64,000 bases of DNA from Margaritifera margaritifera. Lineage: Eukaryota > Mollusca > Bivalvia > Unionida > Margaritiferidae. Position numbers and translations under genes: made by a program. The notes below the pieces were generated by a model. The model did no database searches. It was not told the origin of the DNA and worked only from the letters and a program-made list of their open reading frames with translations. Shown piece by piece: positions 1-11,100 of this stretch (the stretch's first letter is position 1; each line of letters opens with the position of its first letter). The stretch is taken from the NCBI GenBank assembly GCA_029931535.1, contig JAQPZY010000964.1:62001-126000 (forward strand), read 5' to 3'.

Positions 1-108
1 AAGAGTTATCAGTGACCATCGGTAGGTGTCATACTGGATGTAAATAAATACATGCAGAGGGGTAGAATCAAGCATTCAGTATCAGAGATGCTGCCAGGAT
101 TTTATCTA

Positions 109-128
109 AAGGGGGGAGCTCCCCCCTT
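109..128. repeat. Perfect 20-bp palindrome
   Basis: AAGGGGGGAGCTCCCCCCTT equals its own reverse complement. It lies next to the hAT relic at 188-640 in a short G-rich tract (111-175) and may mark a transposon end, though I see no matching partner. Confidence 0.6.
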
Positions 129-187
129 GTCACCAAAATAAGGGGGAAGTAGAAAAAAAATGAGGGGGAGGAGGAAATGGCCATAGT

Positions 188-640
188 TCAATTTTTACCT
201 AACACATAATTATCTTTCTTTTTTCCTGCTCTATTGAAATCAAAATCCTCAAAAGATGTCTCCTCTAGTTGTATACGCATTAATCTGTTGGTCAATTCTG
301 AGCTTAATTTGTTCCTTATCTGTGTATGAATATTGTTCTGTGCTAATAACCCCCTTTCACATATGCATAGGTAGCTAAGCCAGCTTGAACAAGTTGGAAA
401 AATGTTCTTTATGGTTGTTATGTACAATTTTCTGCAGCTCATAGGTATTGTCTCTTGGATATCTCTGCTCCAAAATAATATTTTTCACTAACAAGAGCTC
501 TGCCAAAGTTTAACTTTCTTGAATAAGTGCTTTGGTGACTACTACATGTGTGCCATATTTCTGATCTGTTCCACAATTTTGTATTAGGGTTTTAAGTCCA
601 TCAATGCCATAGTCAGCTTGTTCAGAGTTATTCTGATTAA
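188..640 (-). pseudogene. hAT-family transposase C-terminal relic
   Basis: The minus strand encodes CICERGLLAQNNIHTQIRNK, then LSSELTNRLMRIQLEE and FEDFDF. This is the pattern of the hAT C-terminal dimerisation domain: C/AERxFS, then IKxxLRNxLS, then xxLMxIxxE and FDF. The preceding part is in another frame and carries stops, so it is a dead fragment. Established family knowledge supports the class; the exact lineage is unknown. Confidence 0.65.
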
Positions 641-696
641 AAATAAATATCCTTACTTTTTAATTTCTTTTTAGATTTTTATTTACACAATTTGTC

Positions 697-1327
697 TTAA
701 CCCTTAGAGTGCTCTATAGTTTTGTAGCACAAGATACCTTAAGGCAGAATTGTTTGAGAAAAGAAATGAAAAATTGCGCTCTACTTTTAAACTGCCTGTA
801 ATTTAATTAGGCTTAGTATTCTGCCTTTTTGACATTTAATTTCGAAGGAACGCTTAATAGGGGTTTGACTGGCATGCCGTCTGTGTTTGTCCATCTAGCA
901 TGTACATCGGACTCGTAAACTTCAACATCCTTTTCAGGTTCAAAATTACTCACTGGTATTTCCAGTAACACTTTCCGGGCTCCAATAATCTCATATACTT
1001 CAAAACTTTAAAAATCATTGTCATCATCGCTATCATCAGCAATTATTTTCCTTAATGAAACTGTTGCGAATCAGCCATTTTTATTTTCTAGAGGCCCTTA
1101 CTTTAAACATGCATTTGTAAAACTTCCTTCATGAATGCAAAGATAAAACTCAACAATGCTCATTCCAGGGCCCAATATACCAATCAAATTTAGTTTAACA
1201 ACCATTCAGATCAAGCCGAATGATTTGTAAACAGTTGCCAGCCGGAAAAAAAAACAATAACGAGACAAGCGCTACAAGACTTCTACAGGCGGCGTGACTT
1301 ATGCCTGACAAGCACTTTAAGGGTTAA
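697..1327 (-). mobile_element. piggyBac-like deletion derivative with TTAA ends
   Basis: Both ends read TTAACCCTTARAGTGCT as inverted repeats, starting at TTAA (697-700 and 1324-1327), the hallmark piggyBac target. Between them the minus strand (about 840-1055) encodes an acidic stretch (DDSDDDNDF), a stop, then FEVYEIIGARKVLLEIPVSN and WTNTDGMPVKP. The acidic N-terminus is typical of piggyBac transposases. No catalytic domain remains, so it is non-autonomous and dead as a coding unit. Confidence 0.7.
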
Positions 1328-1524
1328 CAGTGAAATAAAAATTGTATACTTCACAGAGTACATTTTTATATGCGTGACTTTAAACTAATTTGTGGGAGTT
1401 TTTTTTTAAATAGTCAAAAAGCACTTGTCCCGGACTACTAACTTGGAAAAGTTTACTTGCCCAACTTAAAAAATGAATAGTCCAGGACGTCGGGCTATGG
1501 GATTTGCTCAGCCCTGAGTATATA

Positions 1525-1566
1525 TGTTACTATGATTGGGTAATATATCTGAAGAAGAAATATGCA
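1525..1566. repeat. Stray DIRS-type terminal repeat fragment
   Basis: The stretch around GATTGGGTAATATATC, followed by GAAGAAGAAATATG, matches the right-hand ends of the DIRS copies (for example 14990-15012) and the inverse of 34828-34860. No body is attached, so it is probably a leftover end. Confidence 0.55.
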
Positions 1567-2008
1567 TTTTCATGGCTTGGTAACTATGGCAACCAAATAT
1601 CATAAAAATCATTACAAAAATATGAGACCTTTTTCACACAAAATGTAACACAACAGTTCATTATTTCTCTGAATCGAAAAAGGGCATTAACTCTCAGCAA
1701 AATCATCTGAGCCTCATTGCAGAACAAAATGCACATCTTCATGTGATGGTTTTTCTGGCAACCAAACGTATCAACAATCTGTCAAAAAATGCAAGTTACA
1801 TGCACTAAATTTGGTTGCTGGCATGGATGGATAGATAGATGTCATGGAATGGATGCATACTAATTTTATGTCTCCTTGCCTTTGTAGTGGGTAACAAAAA
1901 TAATCAAGAATTTAATGTGCATGGACAGTGTATACATTTACAGAGCTAATTCAACCTGTTCCACCCTTTTGAAGTGCTAATAACAATTACTATGTGGTAA
2001 GACCTAAC

Positions 2009-2115
2009 CTTAGCATGGTCTCTACTGATTTCCACAGTTTCAGCCACTTTGCTATGAAGATCTGTCTTGTCTGACTTCTTTCCCTGCAGAGTCATCCAGC
2101 CAAGGGCAGTGCATC
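2009..2115 (-). CDS. POLG: POLG window exon 14: motif B (O-helix) start
   Basis: Two completing bases plus 35 codons, ending in phase 0. It reads [20 protein letters not shown], then [15 protein letters not shown]. It aligns with vertebrate [20 protein letters not shown] and SKTATTVGISREHAK. The Arg and Lys of motif B that contact the dNTP phosphates are present. Oddities are Leu for Phe in AFGWM, Val for Thr in SKTA, and Glu for the usually invariant Gly before ISR. Acceptor ATACTCTTCAG is good; donor GTTAGG is weak. The next exon, with NYGRIYGAG, is not in 1-2008. Confidence 0.88.
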
Positions 2116-5100
2116 CTGAAGAGTATCATATATATTTGAACTAATAGAACCTACAACATTTCTCAGCCAAACTATTACTACCGTCTGTACTTGCGTATAA
2201 ACCAATACCAACTGCAAACTGTATAGATGCAGATCTGCCATTGCATAATGCAGCAGCAGATCTGGGTCTATGCAGTTTGTAATGACTAATCAGTAGAACA
2301 AACAACATAGACCCTGATCTGCCAGCTCATTATGCAAATTTGATGAATTTGTAAATACTCATTCAGCCATTCTTTTATGGGCAATTAGTTACAGGGGACT
2401 TTTTTCCCATAATTATTAACATAATGACCCTTACTTGGAGGCAAATACTCAACTAAGAGTATCAGAAGAAAATGCAACCTAATCTATACATTTTAAGTGA
2501 TTTTGGATAACTTGGACCTTTATCTACATAAAATATCAATCTTTAAAAAAGTTAAATATTTCAACATTTTACAAGTGAATTTACATAAGGTCAAATTTGT
2601 CCTGTTCCTTGACTGCCCTTTGTAGACAGGTTTCACTGTACAAAGAAATTACGTTTTGAGCAAAGTATGTTTTTTTAAATTTAATACTCTACCCAATCAC
2701 AATAAATTAGAAGCATATCCACTATCATGCAAATCCAGCTCTACCAAGCTAAAAAGACATTACAATGTCCTTTGGCTTGTTTTAGCAACATAAGTGCTAA
2801 AAAGTTGTCTGCTTGCCAAAGTGGAAGTCAGATTAGTGGTCTCCCCTTGGCTAGAGGGATTGGTGCCCAAATCTTGTCTATTGTTGAGTTACTCCTGGAG
2901 TGGATATGCATGCTCTCTCAGAGATGTAAGTGCTGGGAGGGCTTTGTAGGGTGTGCCCATTTAATGATCATGTAAGTATTATCAAATATTTTACTCTAAA
3001 AATTGATTTCTTCTTCAAATATGTTACCTGATCATAACACAAGATAGATAAGAGAGTTACATCTCTTTACCCTGTAGTTAGCCCCGTCTCTGGTGTCTAA
3101 ATTTATGTGAAACGGCTTCCAATTGTGTGAGATACAGGCTACGGTTAGCACATGGTTTATGTGTGGACACAGACAAAAGGAAAACATTTTCACTCCCACA
3201 AATCTAGTTAAGTAGAGTAAATTATATAATTGCAAAGCTGCAAAGAACCTGGGAAGGTAGCCAGTTGTGATGCTGATATAGGTTCCACCAGGTCAAACAA
3301 AACTCTTTGGGATAAAAACGTCAGTGAGAGCTAAATAATATTGTCTTTGACCTCCATCCCACGGTTTGGGTAATACAAGTTAGGGAGCAGTTGCACTTAA
3401 ATAAACCAATATATCTAGGGACTTACTCTGGTCTTGGGTTAGTTCCTTGCAGGCTGAGTGGACAACCCATCATATCCAGAACAATGGAGCCTGAGTGAAA
3501 ATATTATCTCTTCCTTCTTTGAGTGCTGAGAACAAGCGAGCTATCTTTTTTCTGATTAGCTCAGTTCACTTTAGGTACCACTTCTGATTCTACAAACACA
3601 CTTGGAACTAACAGTCCAAAATAGGCAGTAGTCTCAAGACAAAGGACCAATTCCACATGAGTTGGACCCTGATCTAGGCAATTAAAGCAGGGACTATACT
3701 GACTGCCACTGAACCATTGTGCCAAAACTGCAGAGAAGGTATGTATTTCACTGATTCCACCCACTGTAGCTAGAATGACTAGGAAGCAGGTTTTGTACAA
3801 GAGGCGAGTCATGGAGGGTCAAGACAGTGGTGTGAAGGGTGTCTTATTCAACCACATTAGAAACCAATGAAGATTCCAATTTGGATAGAGGGCCAAAGTC
3901 AAAGTTGGCAAGAAGGACAGAGAGGTCTATATTTTGGCCTGCATCCTCCCTTTTATGATGTCAATACGGGACCTGAAGTCGTTTAATAGTAACTCTTGAT
4001 TTTTATGGGAGATTACTGTTCCTCAAAGAAACCATAGGATGAAGTTAGCATCTATTGTATTGGAACTTTTGAGCCGGAGATGTGTTTCTGTTTGCACCAC
4101 TGAGAGAAAACTTTCCATTTCACCTCATATGATTTCAAAAAAGATGGGCTCTCGTATCAGAGCAGGATCTTCCTTGGAATCTCCACTTCTAAGTTCATTG
4201 TACCTTTATTTTTCCCATTTGAGGAAAGCAATCAGGATTAGATGGCACCCTGATTCCAGCACTTTTTACATGACCTTGGAGATCAGAGGGGTTGAGGGAA
4301 ATGTATGTGCATCTAGATCATTCCAATTCAGGGAAGGATTGTCAACTTCCCAGGCTTATGAATCTGCGGCTGGAGAGACAAAGTTCAGAGTTTTGCTTTC
4401 CACCTCATCACAAATAGGTCCAAGACAGGTCGACTCCAACAGGTGCAGACTTGACTAAAGACCGAGGGGTGAATGGACCATCTGGTGTGAATTGGCTGAT
4501 TTTGTTGGGACAATGAGTCTGAATGGACACCAATCCTTCCTCGGATGTGGCACATTTAGATGTGGATTTGTTGACAATGGCATGACCCGAGAAAATTCTG
4601 AGGCAAAAGGCAGAGGTCTGGAGACTTGGTTCCCACCTCTTTTCTGATAAATTGATGACAGTTGAGATATCAGATAGAATGAGAATGTCCTTTCCAGTCA
4701 GCATCTCCTGACATGACTGCAAGGTATTCACTATGGTCTTCATCTCCAGGAGACCAATGTACAATGAGTGCTCTTGTAGGGGCCAACAACAGTCACTTGA
4801 AAGGAGGGCAGGAGGTGGGCACCATGGCCATTGGGTACAGATTTGACTGAAGACTGAGGGGTGAATAAACCATCTGAATTAATTAATGAAACACTTTGAT
4901 AACTGTAAAATCAACAGTCATCAGCGTTACATTAAGCCAACATGTGCTTGTACACTTCTTTTATATTTACCACTGGAGAGCATACAAAGGAAGACAAAGC
5001 AGTCATGCACATCAATTGATATTCTTATTTAAGTGGATTAACTTGTGTGATATAAAGTGTTTAAATATGTATAGGGGTTATTATCTTTGCTTTTCCTTTT

Positions 5101-8100
5101 CCAGTAAAGTAAACTATGTTTACATTCACTTCTGATAAAGTGGTCAGCATATCGAACATGCAAATTTCACTAGTTCTTGTAGTCTTTTTTTTATTTAGTG
5201 GCATATTTCCCCTTGGTAACCTCATTCTGGATGTAGTCAGTTTAGTCTTCATGCCTATAAGCGGAGTACAAACAATGGTATTCTGCAATTGAATTCCTGA
5301 ACCAGTTGAAGTGATTTGGCTCCATTACATATTTAAGGCAATGATAGCCATATTTGCAGTTTTAGTGCCAAAATCACTTCAAGCATTTTTGAAAGAAAAT
5401 ATGGATTATCTTTCAGATTTTCAGAGGCAAGATAATGTCAATAAATGTATATTATTTAGATGATACATTCTGTTGTCAAAGACAATCTTTATATTATGAA
5501 ACAATATCGATGTTAGAACTGGGTCATGTTCATTGACAAAGTTTCAGTGAGAATGATCACTAATGGCAGTAAATGTACACGATGAACAGATTGTGATAGT
5601 TTTACAAATAGAAAGAAAAACAAACACAAGAAATGCAAACAGTATTCTTTATCTGTGAAAGAACATTGAATCATTATCATGCTGTGTTCTTTATTGGCAA
5701 GTAAGGATATAATATAATGCAACCTGGTTTACCTACATAGACACTGTACTTGCTGGGTGCATCGAGACTCCATTGTGACAATACAAATATTAATTTTCTG
5801 GACAATATCCAGGAAGCTGATAATTTTCTACTACCTAAATTATTCAGACAGAGAGAAAAGCAAATATTTTAGTGTCTGGATATATGGGTAAATGATAGTA
5901 CACACAACTTGTGCTAATATTATGTTCCCACCAGCATACATGTGTACTGAGGAGAATTGCAAAGGGCCAAGTGGCAGGGCACCTGTAAGGTCATATTATG
6001 TTTGAATTCATCTCTCTGTGGATATCTCATGTGTACAATTTGAATTTTAAGGATGTAAATTGTGCTTTCTTGATGGATATATCTAAGTCAAAGGCAAGCA
6101 CTTGCTGATATTAAAATGTGTAGTGGGTGACATATATGGAGACAGGTGCATTTATTAAGCAGGATACAGTATGCACTTTTAGTGGAAGATAGATAATAAA
6201 TCTAATTAAGTATGGACTAAGTTTACAAATGCAAACAATACTCAAGTGGAAAATATATTTACCAGTCTTATATTTTTCAAAATAAAATGTACATATGGTA
6301 TTATTTTGAAAAATACTTTCAAACTTATAGAGGATTAATAATTGCCGTCTTGTGGTAGACTAAAATTCTTTGAACTTAACGAGTGTGCAAAGCAGTTAAT
6401 TAAGTTCATACAGTAGGTACAAGGATACACTTTTATACATGTTTTAAGTGGCCTTGTTTACTTCCTTTGAAGAGATATAAAGATGACACAAAATTGTTCA
6501 TTGTTTAACAGTTAATATCATTTAGTTTATGTTTCTTTTGCAGTCCTGTATTCCCATTTTAAGTCTCTACCATAGTACACTATCATCAGAATAAATATTG
6601 TGATTCATTGATGTATCGATGATATCAAACCACTTCTACATTAAACTGCTTAATGTTGTACGTCACTATCTGCCACAATATGGCATAGTGTATTGAGGAC
6701 ATGATATTCTGACTGTCAAAATTAGAGTTGTAATATGTTGTTCTCACAATTCAATAGCTATGTTAACTTTACATCTGTAAAGAAATACACCTCAAACATT
6801 ATTTCAGGACCATGTTAAATTCAAAAATTTTCATTGTCAGTACAAAACCAAATAATTTCTTACCATGGATCTTAGCAAAGTAGGAATCTCCTATAATAGC
6901 AGCAATCCACAACTCCTGAGAATCCACATCAGCACCAACAAAATGATACCCAGGGGGTGCCTGTACCATGGCTTTCAGCTCACTTCCCACCCTGTCCTCC
7001 TTTACAACACACAGAAGCAAAGTCAATGTCACTTATTACTAATAATGACTCTATCACTGTTTAAGAACACCTGACTAACAACTTAAAAGGAAATTTTTTA
7101 GTAAATCATGTTCCTCCGAAAATACTTACCTGATCACATTAACATTACGGAATTACTCTCTGCTACCTCGGAATCCAGCCCTCCCTGAAAGATGACAAAA
7201 TGTCTTTCCATCTATTTATCACATAGTTGGTACTCTTTACATACTGTGTTTGCGGTTTAATGTTTCTGATATGTCAACACGTTAACACATCATTTTAGAT
7301 GAATCTAATTGATCCAAATGAGCCCACAAAATATGTGTGCAGTATTCTCATTAATGATTGGCTGTGACCGTGGGAATTTTCCTTGTCCTGCCTTCTGAAA
7401 CCTTTTTTTTATAACTATTACCATTAACAATATGGTGGCGATCTTTCCAATCAGTAGCCCAATGAACAATGGGAGAAAATGGTTATGTATGTTGGAATAT
7501 GGCCAATTTACCTACGTAGAATTCTCTGAATGCCAAACTAAAACTAGAATATGAGTGCATTGCTGCTACAGTGTGATATGGATATTGCACCCCACCCCCA
7601 GGACAAGCATAGTTTAACTATCAACCTCATAGGAATAAATAAACTCACTCTCTTTTGAAATGAATGTTGACAAATGCTGGTCTTCCAAATGACAGAAAAT
7701 TATCCAACTACAGCATTCTTCCAAATCAAAATAATGCAAATATCTGGTCACAAAAACATTAAATCTGGAATCACTATACCCTCCAACATCTTTACAGTAG
7801 TCTAGATTTAATACAATTTATGCATTCAGTAATCATTCCTTCACATGAATATCCAACAACTGGAATGCTGCTTTTTTCTGTCAAATCCAATACTGCATCT
7901 GTGGTGAATGTCCATAGTGGAATCAACACATTTTTTGGCCGTAAACAATTTTATCGAAATCCATGTATATGGCACATCAAATACTTCAGATGACCTGGCC
8001 TGAGTGAACTCTGTCACTTCACACAGGAGATCCAGTGTTGAAAAATGATATTGTCTGTGTCAAATGTTCTATTGACTTGGAAGGACAGTTGCTCTTTGAA

Positions 8101-11100
8101 TTATAATTGTAAAAAAATCTACTTTTAGATGTTACTGGTATTCAAATTGTGCATTATTGATTCAACTCATGTCTCTATTTTTTTCATATGCAAGAATTGA
8201 AAGGTGCAGCATATGAGCCAGAATAAAATAAAATTATTTCTTCTTCTTTCTATTTAAACTCTTTGCACTAAAATAAAAACAATGCAATAAAGAGAATCTC
8301 AAGTGGGTAATGATTTAATAAAAACTGCAAATTATTCAACTCGTTCCATAAGTTCAATATTCTATATATCATACAGAAGTAACTCTGACAGATTATCTCC
8401 TCTTCGTTCCCACTAGGTGGCTACCCGTATCCCAGATGTTACCAGTTTAACCTTGAGTGAAAATTATAACAGTATGTTTGTATTTCACGGATGGGTGGAA
8501 AGGATTGATAGTAATGTGATTAGGAAGTATTTTCAGAGAAATGTAATTTACTAAAAAATTTGCTTTCTCCATCAAATACATTACACAATCACATTAACAT
8601 TAGGAGAATAGGAAAGAGGAGGAGGAAATGCTTGAGCATCCAACCTCTACCCACATCATCCTGTAGGAGCACGATGACTGCTCTAATGAATGAATGAACT
8701 TCTCCTAACTTGAGGTTAGCATAACTGAAGATTATGCATTTATACATGTGTAAGGGCTATCCCTGTGGGATCCTGCACCTGGCTGCAAGGTCATGCCTGG
8801 GACTGAGGTTGTGCTGTCATGAACAGACGTGGTAACTGTCTGGGAAGATACCAGTGACCCAACAAGATTCAGCTCTCTCCTTTGCAAGGCCATATCGTGC
8901 AAATGAAGCTGGAGAAAGTTGACTGAGTAAGCCACACAACTGACTCCACTATGTCTCAAATTGAGACATTATGTTTAAAGGCCAAGCTCATGGAAATCAC
9001 TCGTATTTCGTGAGCCAAAATCTTCAAGAGGCTTACCTGATCCTGTGAGAGTTCAGAGTCTGCTGATCTAATAACCCCATTTAGAGAAGCAGTGAGCGCT
9101 TGTGGGGTTATGTATTGCTTTCCTCCATTAACTCTTTAACTAATAGTGCTACTGTAGTGGCTCCATGCTCTGCCTAGCTGCTGAGGTCACTACTGCAGCT
9201 GATTTGGGGGCTGACTACCAGAGCCTGATGCTGCTGCTGCCAAATGATGACTTTTTACCTGATGATTTGGGGATATGGGCCAATTTTGTTAGTTATTTTC
9301 CTTATAATTGATTGACTGATATACTAAAACCATGCATATATAAAAGCAATAACTACCTTTTGTCTGTATGATTCTTTTATCCCACTGACTTACACAAGAT
9401 TGATAAGAAAATCTATGAATTAAACACAGAACACACTATTTGTAACATTAAAATTTGTCATTATTTTATACAAAATTATATGTCAAAGTTGGACACGTAA
9501 TACAAATGTTTAATTGGTCATTATGTTCTACTAGTTCTGTAGTTGCTATTGGTGATATTTGTAAAAGCAGTTATGTTTTACACAAAGTCAAAGAGGAACA
9601 TCACACTGTTCCACATAATGGACACCTCTTGCTGCTTTTTTCTTAGTTTCAGCCAGTTTGTTCATTTGATACCAGGGGTAAATGTTTAAAGAATAAATCG
9701 TTTTTTTTTCCCCCTCATCCAAAATGAAAGTACATGTAGCACCAACACTTTCGGTGAACTTGGTGACTTGTGGAGCACATGGGTCTCGTGTCCACACTGC
9801 GCTGTCTTCATCATCTGATTCTATCTCAATTTCTGACAGACTGGACAGAGACAATAATTCAATGTCACTGCCAACACTTCCTAAATCAATATCGTCAATT
9901 TCGTCCTCTGAAAAACCTGAAAATTATGATTCTGAATCACTAGCAAAAGGAATTGTTTCCACTGTCAACAACCGCATGTATTAACTATCACCTGGTAGTA
10001 AATGCCAGAAAATCCCTGTATTTAGTAGCCATATTTAGAATATGATGTCCTTCACAGCAAGAACCATCATTTGTTAACTCTATTTTGATTGGTTGAATGT
10101 CCTTTTACTGCCCAGTACTGATGAATAAGATCATTTGTAACATGAACATACAGAGCGGATCTATCCATCACTGGAGTCTAGGCCACATAATGAGCCAGCG
10201 GATATATCCACTATGGCGGATAGTAGTGCTTTGTTTACAAGCAGATTTATCAGTCACTGCATAGGCAAGGCACATGTATGCAGTGGATATACACGTCAGT
10301 CATAGTTAAAGAGTTAACTGGTAGAAAGAGTCTTTGACAACTGCTGCAGACATTCTCCATGTGCCTCAGATGGCATCTGAGGCCATGTACCGCGTCCTGC
10401 AGCTTTGCCTCTCTTGATGTGTTAATCGAGAAAGTGAGCAGATCGCTATTTTTTTTTTATTAGTATGAGTGAGTCATTGGAATGGAACTGCATGTAGTTT
10501 GGATCCATGGACAGTGCATGCAGCTCACTCATTACTTCCCCTCTTATGCCTTCAAAGTGGAGGCCATCTAGCTGTTGCAATTCTCTCCACAATCAAAGCA
10601 GATAACTTTTCGCACAGCGATTCTGTGATATGAGCCAGGCATGAAAGAGGAGTTTCTCTGGACAGAGATGGAATAATGCCGACCTCGGCTGCTTTAGCAG
10701 TGTGGGGGTCGATACGCTTTTTGTTGGTATGTCTGTCACCAGATAGAGCAGATTGTTGGTCCAGAATCTGTCCCATTGGAGAGGGGCAATCAAAGTTATT
10801 TTGCAGCCCTGCCCCTCATTTTCTGGATTAGTTTTAGTATTTGAACTGCTGGAAGCAAGGGATATGCCCATATTCCCTCACAGATGATTGAAAGGGCATT
10901 GATGGCGCATGCCTCTGGGTCTCGGAATGGATAGACGAAGGTGGGCAGTTTGTTGTTCCATTCCTCATGAATAGATCTAGCATTGGTCAGCCCCACAGGC
11001 ACAGACTCAATGGAAGATGGACAGATGGAGAGAGCCCTGCATATGAAGCAGTTGGAATGTCTGTGATAATGAGATGACCATGACATTGAGCCTGACTGGG

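Larger units (their letters stand above)
2664..4890 (-). mobile_element. DIRS-type retrotransposon, copy A (5-prime truncated)
   Basis: The left terminal region (2664-3050) is homologous to that of copies C and D (blocks GCAAATCCAGC, then GGAAGTCAGA and GGATTGGTGCC). Inward on the minus strand lies a tyrosine-recombinase fragment (3561-3812, GGISEIH where the active-site Arg of RxSELH is lost). Further in is an RNase H fragment (4408-4764, LLEMKT then [12 protein letters not shown]). Reverse transcriptase, gag and the right terminal repeat are missing. The segment 4845-4885 repeats 4447-4490, showing internal rearrangement. Long + strand frames here (4039-4458) are antisense. Confidence 0.8.
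2116..6863 (-). other. POLG intron between exons 13 and 14
   Basis: A 4.75-kb intron. It holds an inverted-repeat element at 2180-2340 and DIRS copy A at 2664-4890. From about 4890 to 6863 I see only AT-rich unique-looking sequence with short chance frames and no recognisable element. Confidence 0.8.

Noticed and set aside
1..2008. Next POLG exon with NYGRIYGAG
   Set aside because: No such text on the minus strand here; the sequence is occupied by hAT, piggyBac and DIRS-end relics, so the exon lies before position 1.
4039..4458. 139-codon + strand open frame
   Set aside because: It is antisense to the DIRS copy A interior on the minus strand; codons there match known DIRS protein blocks on the other strand.
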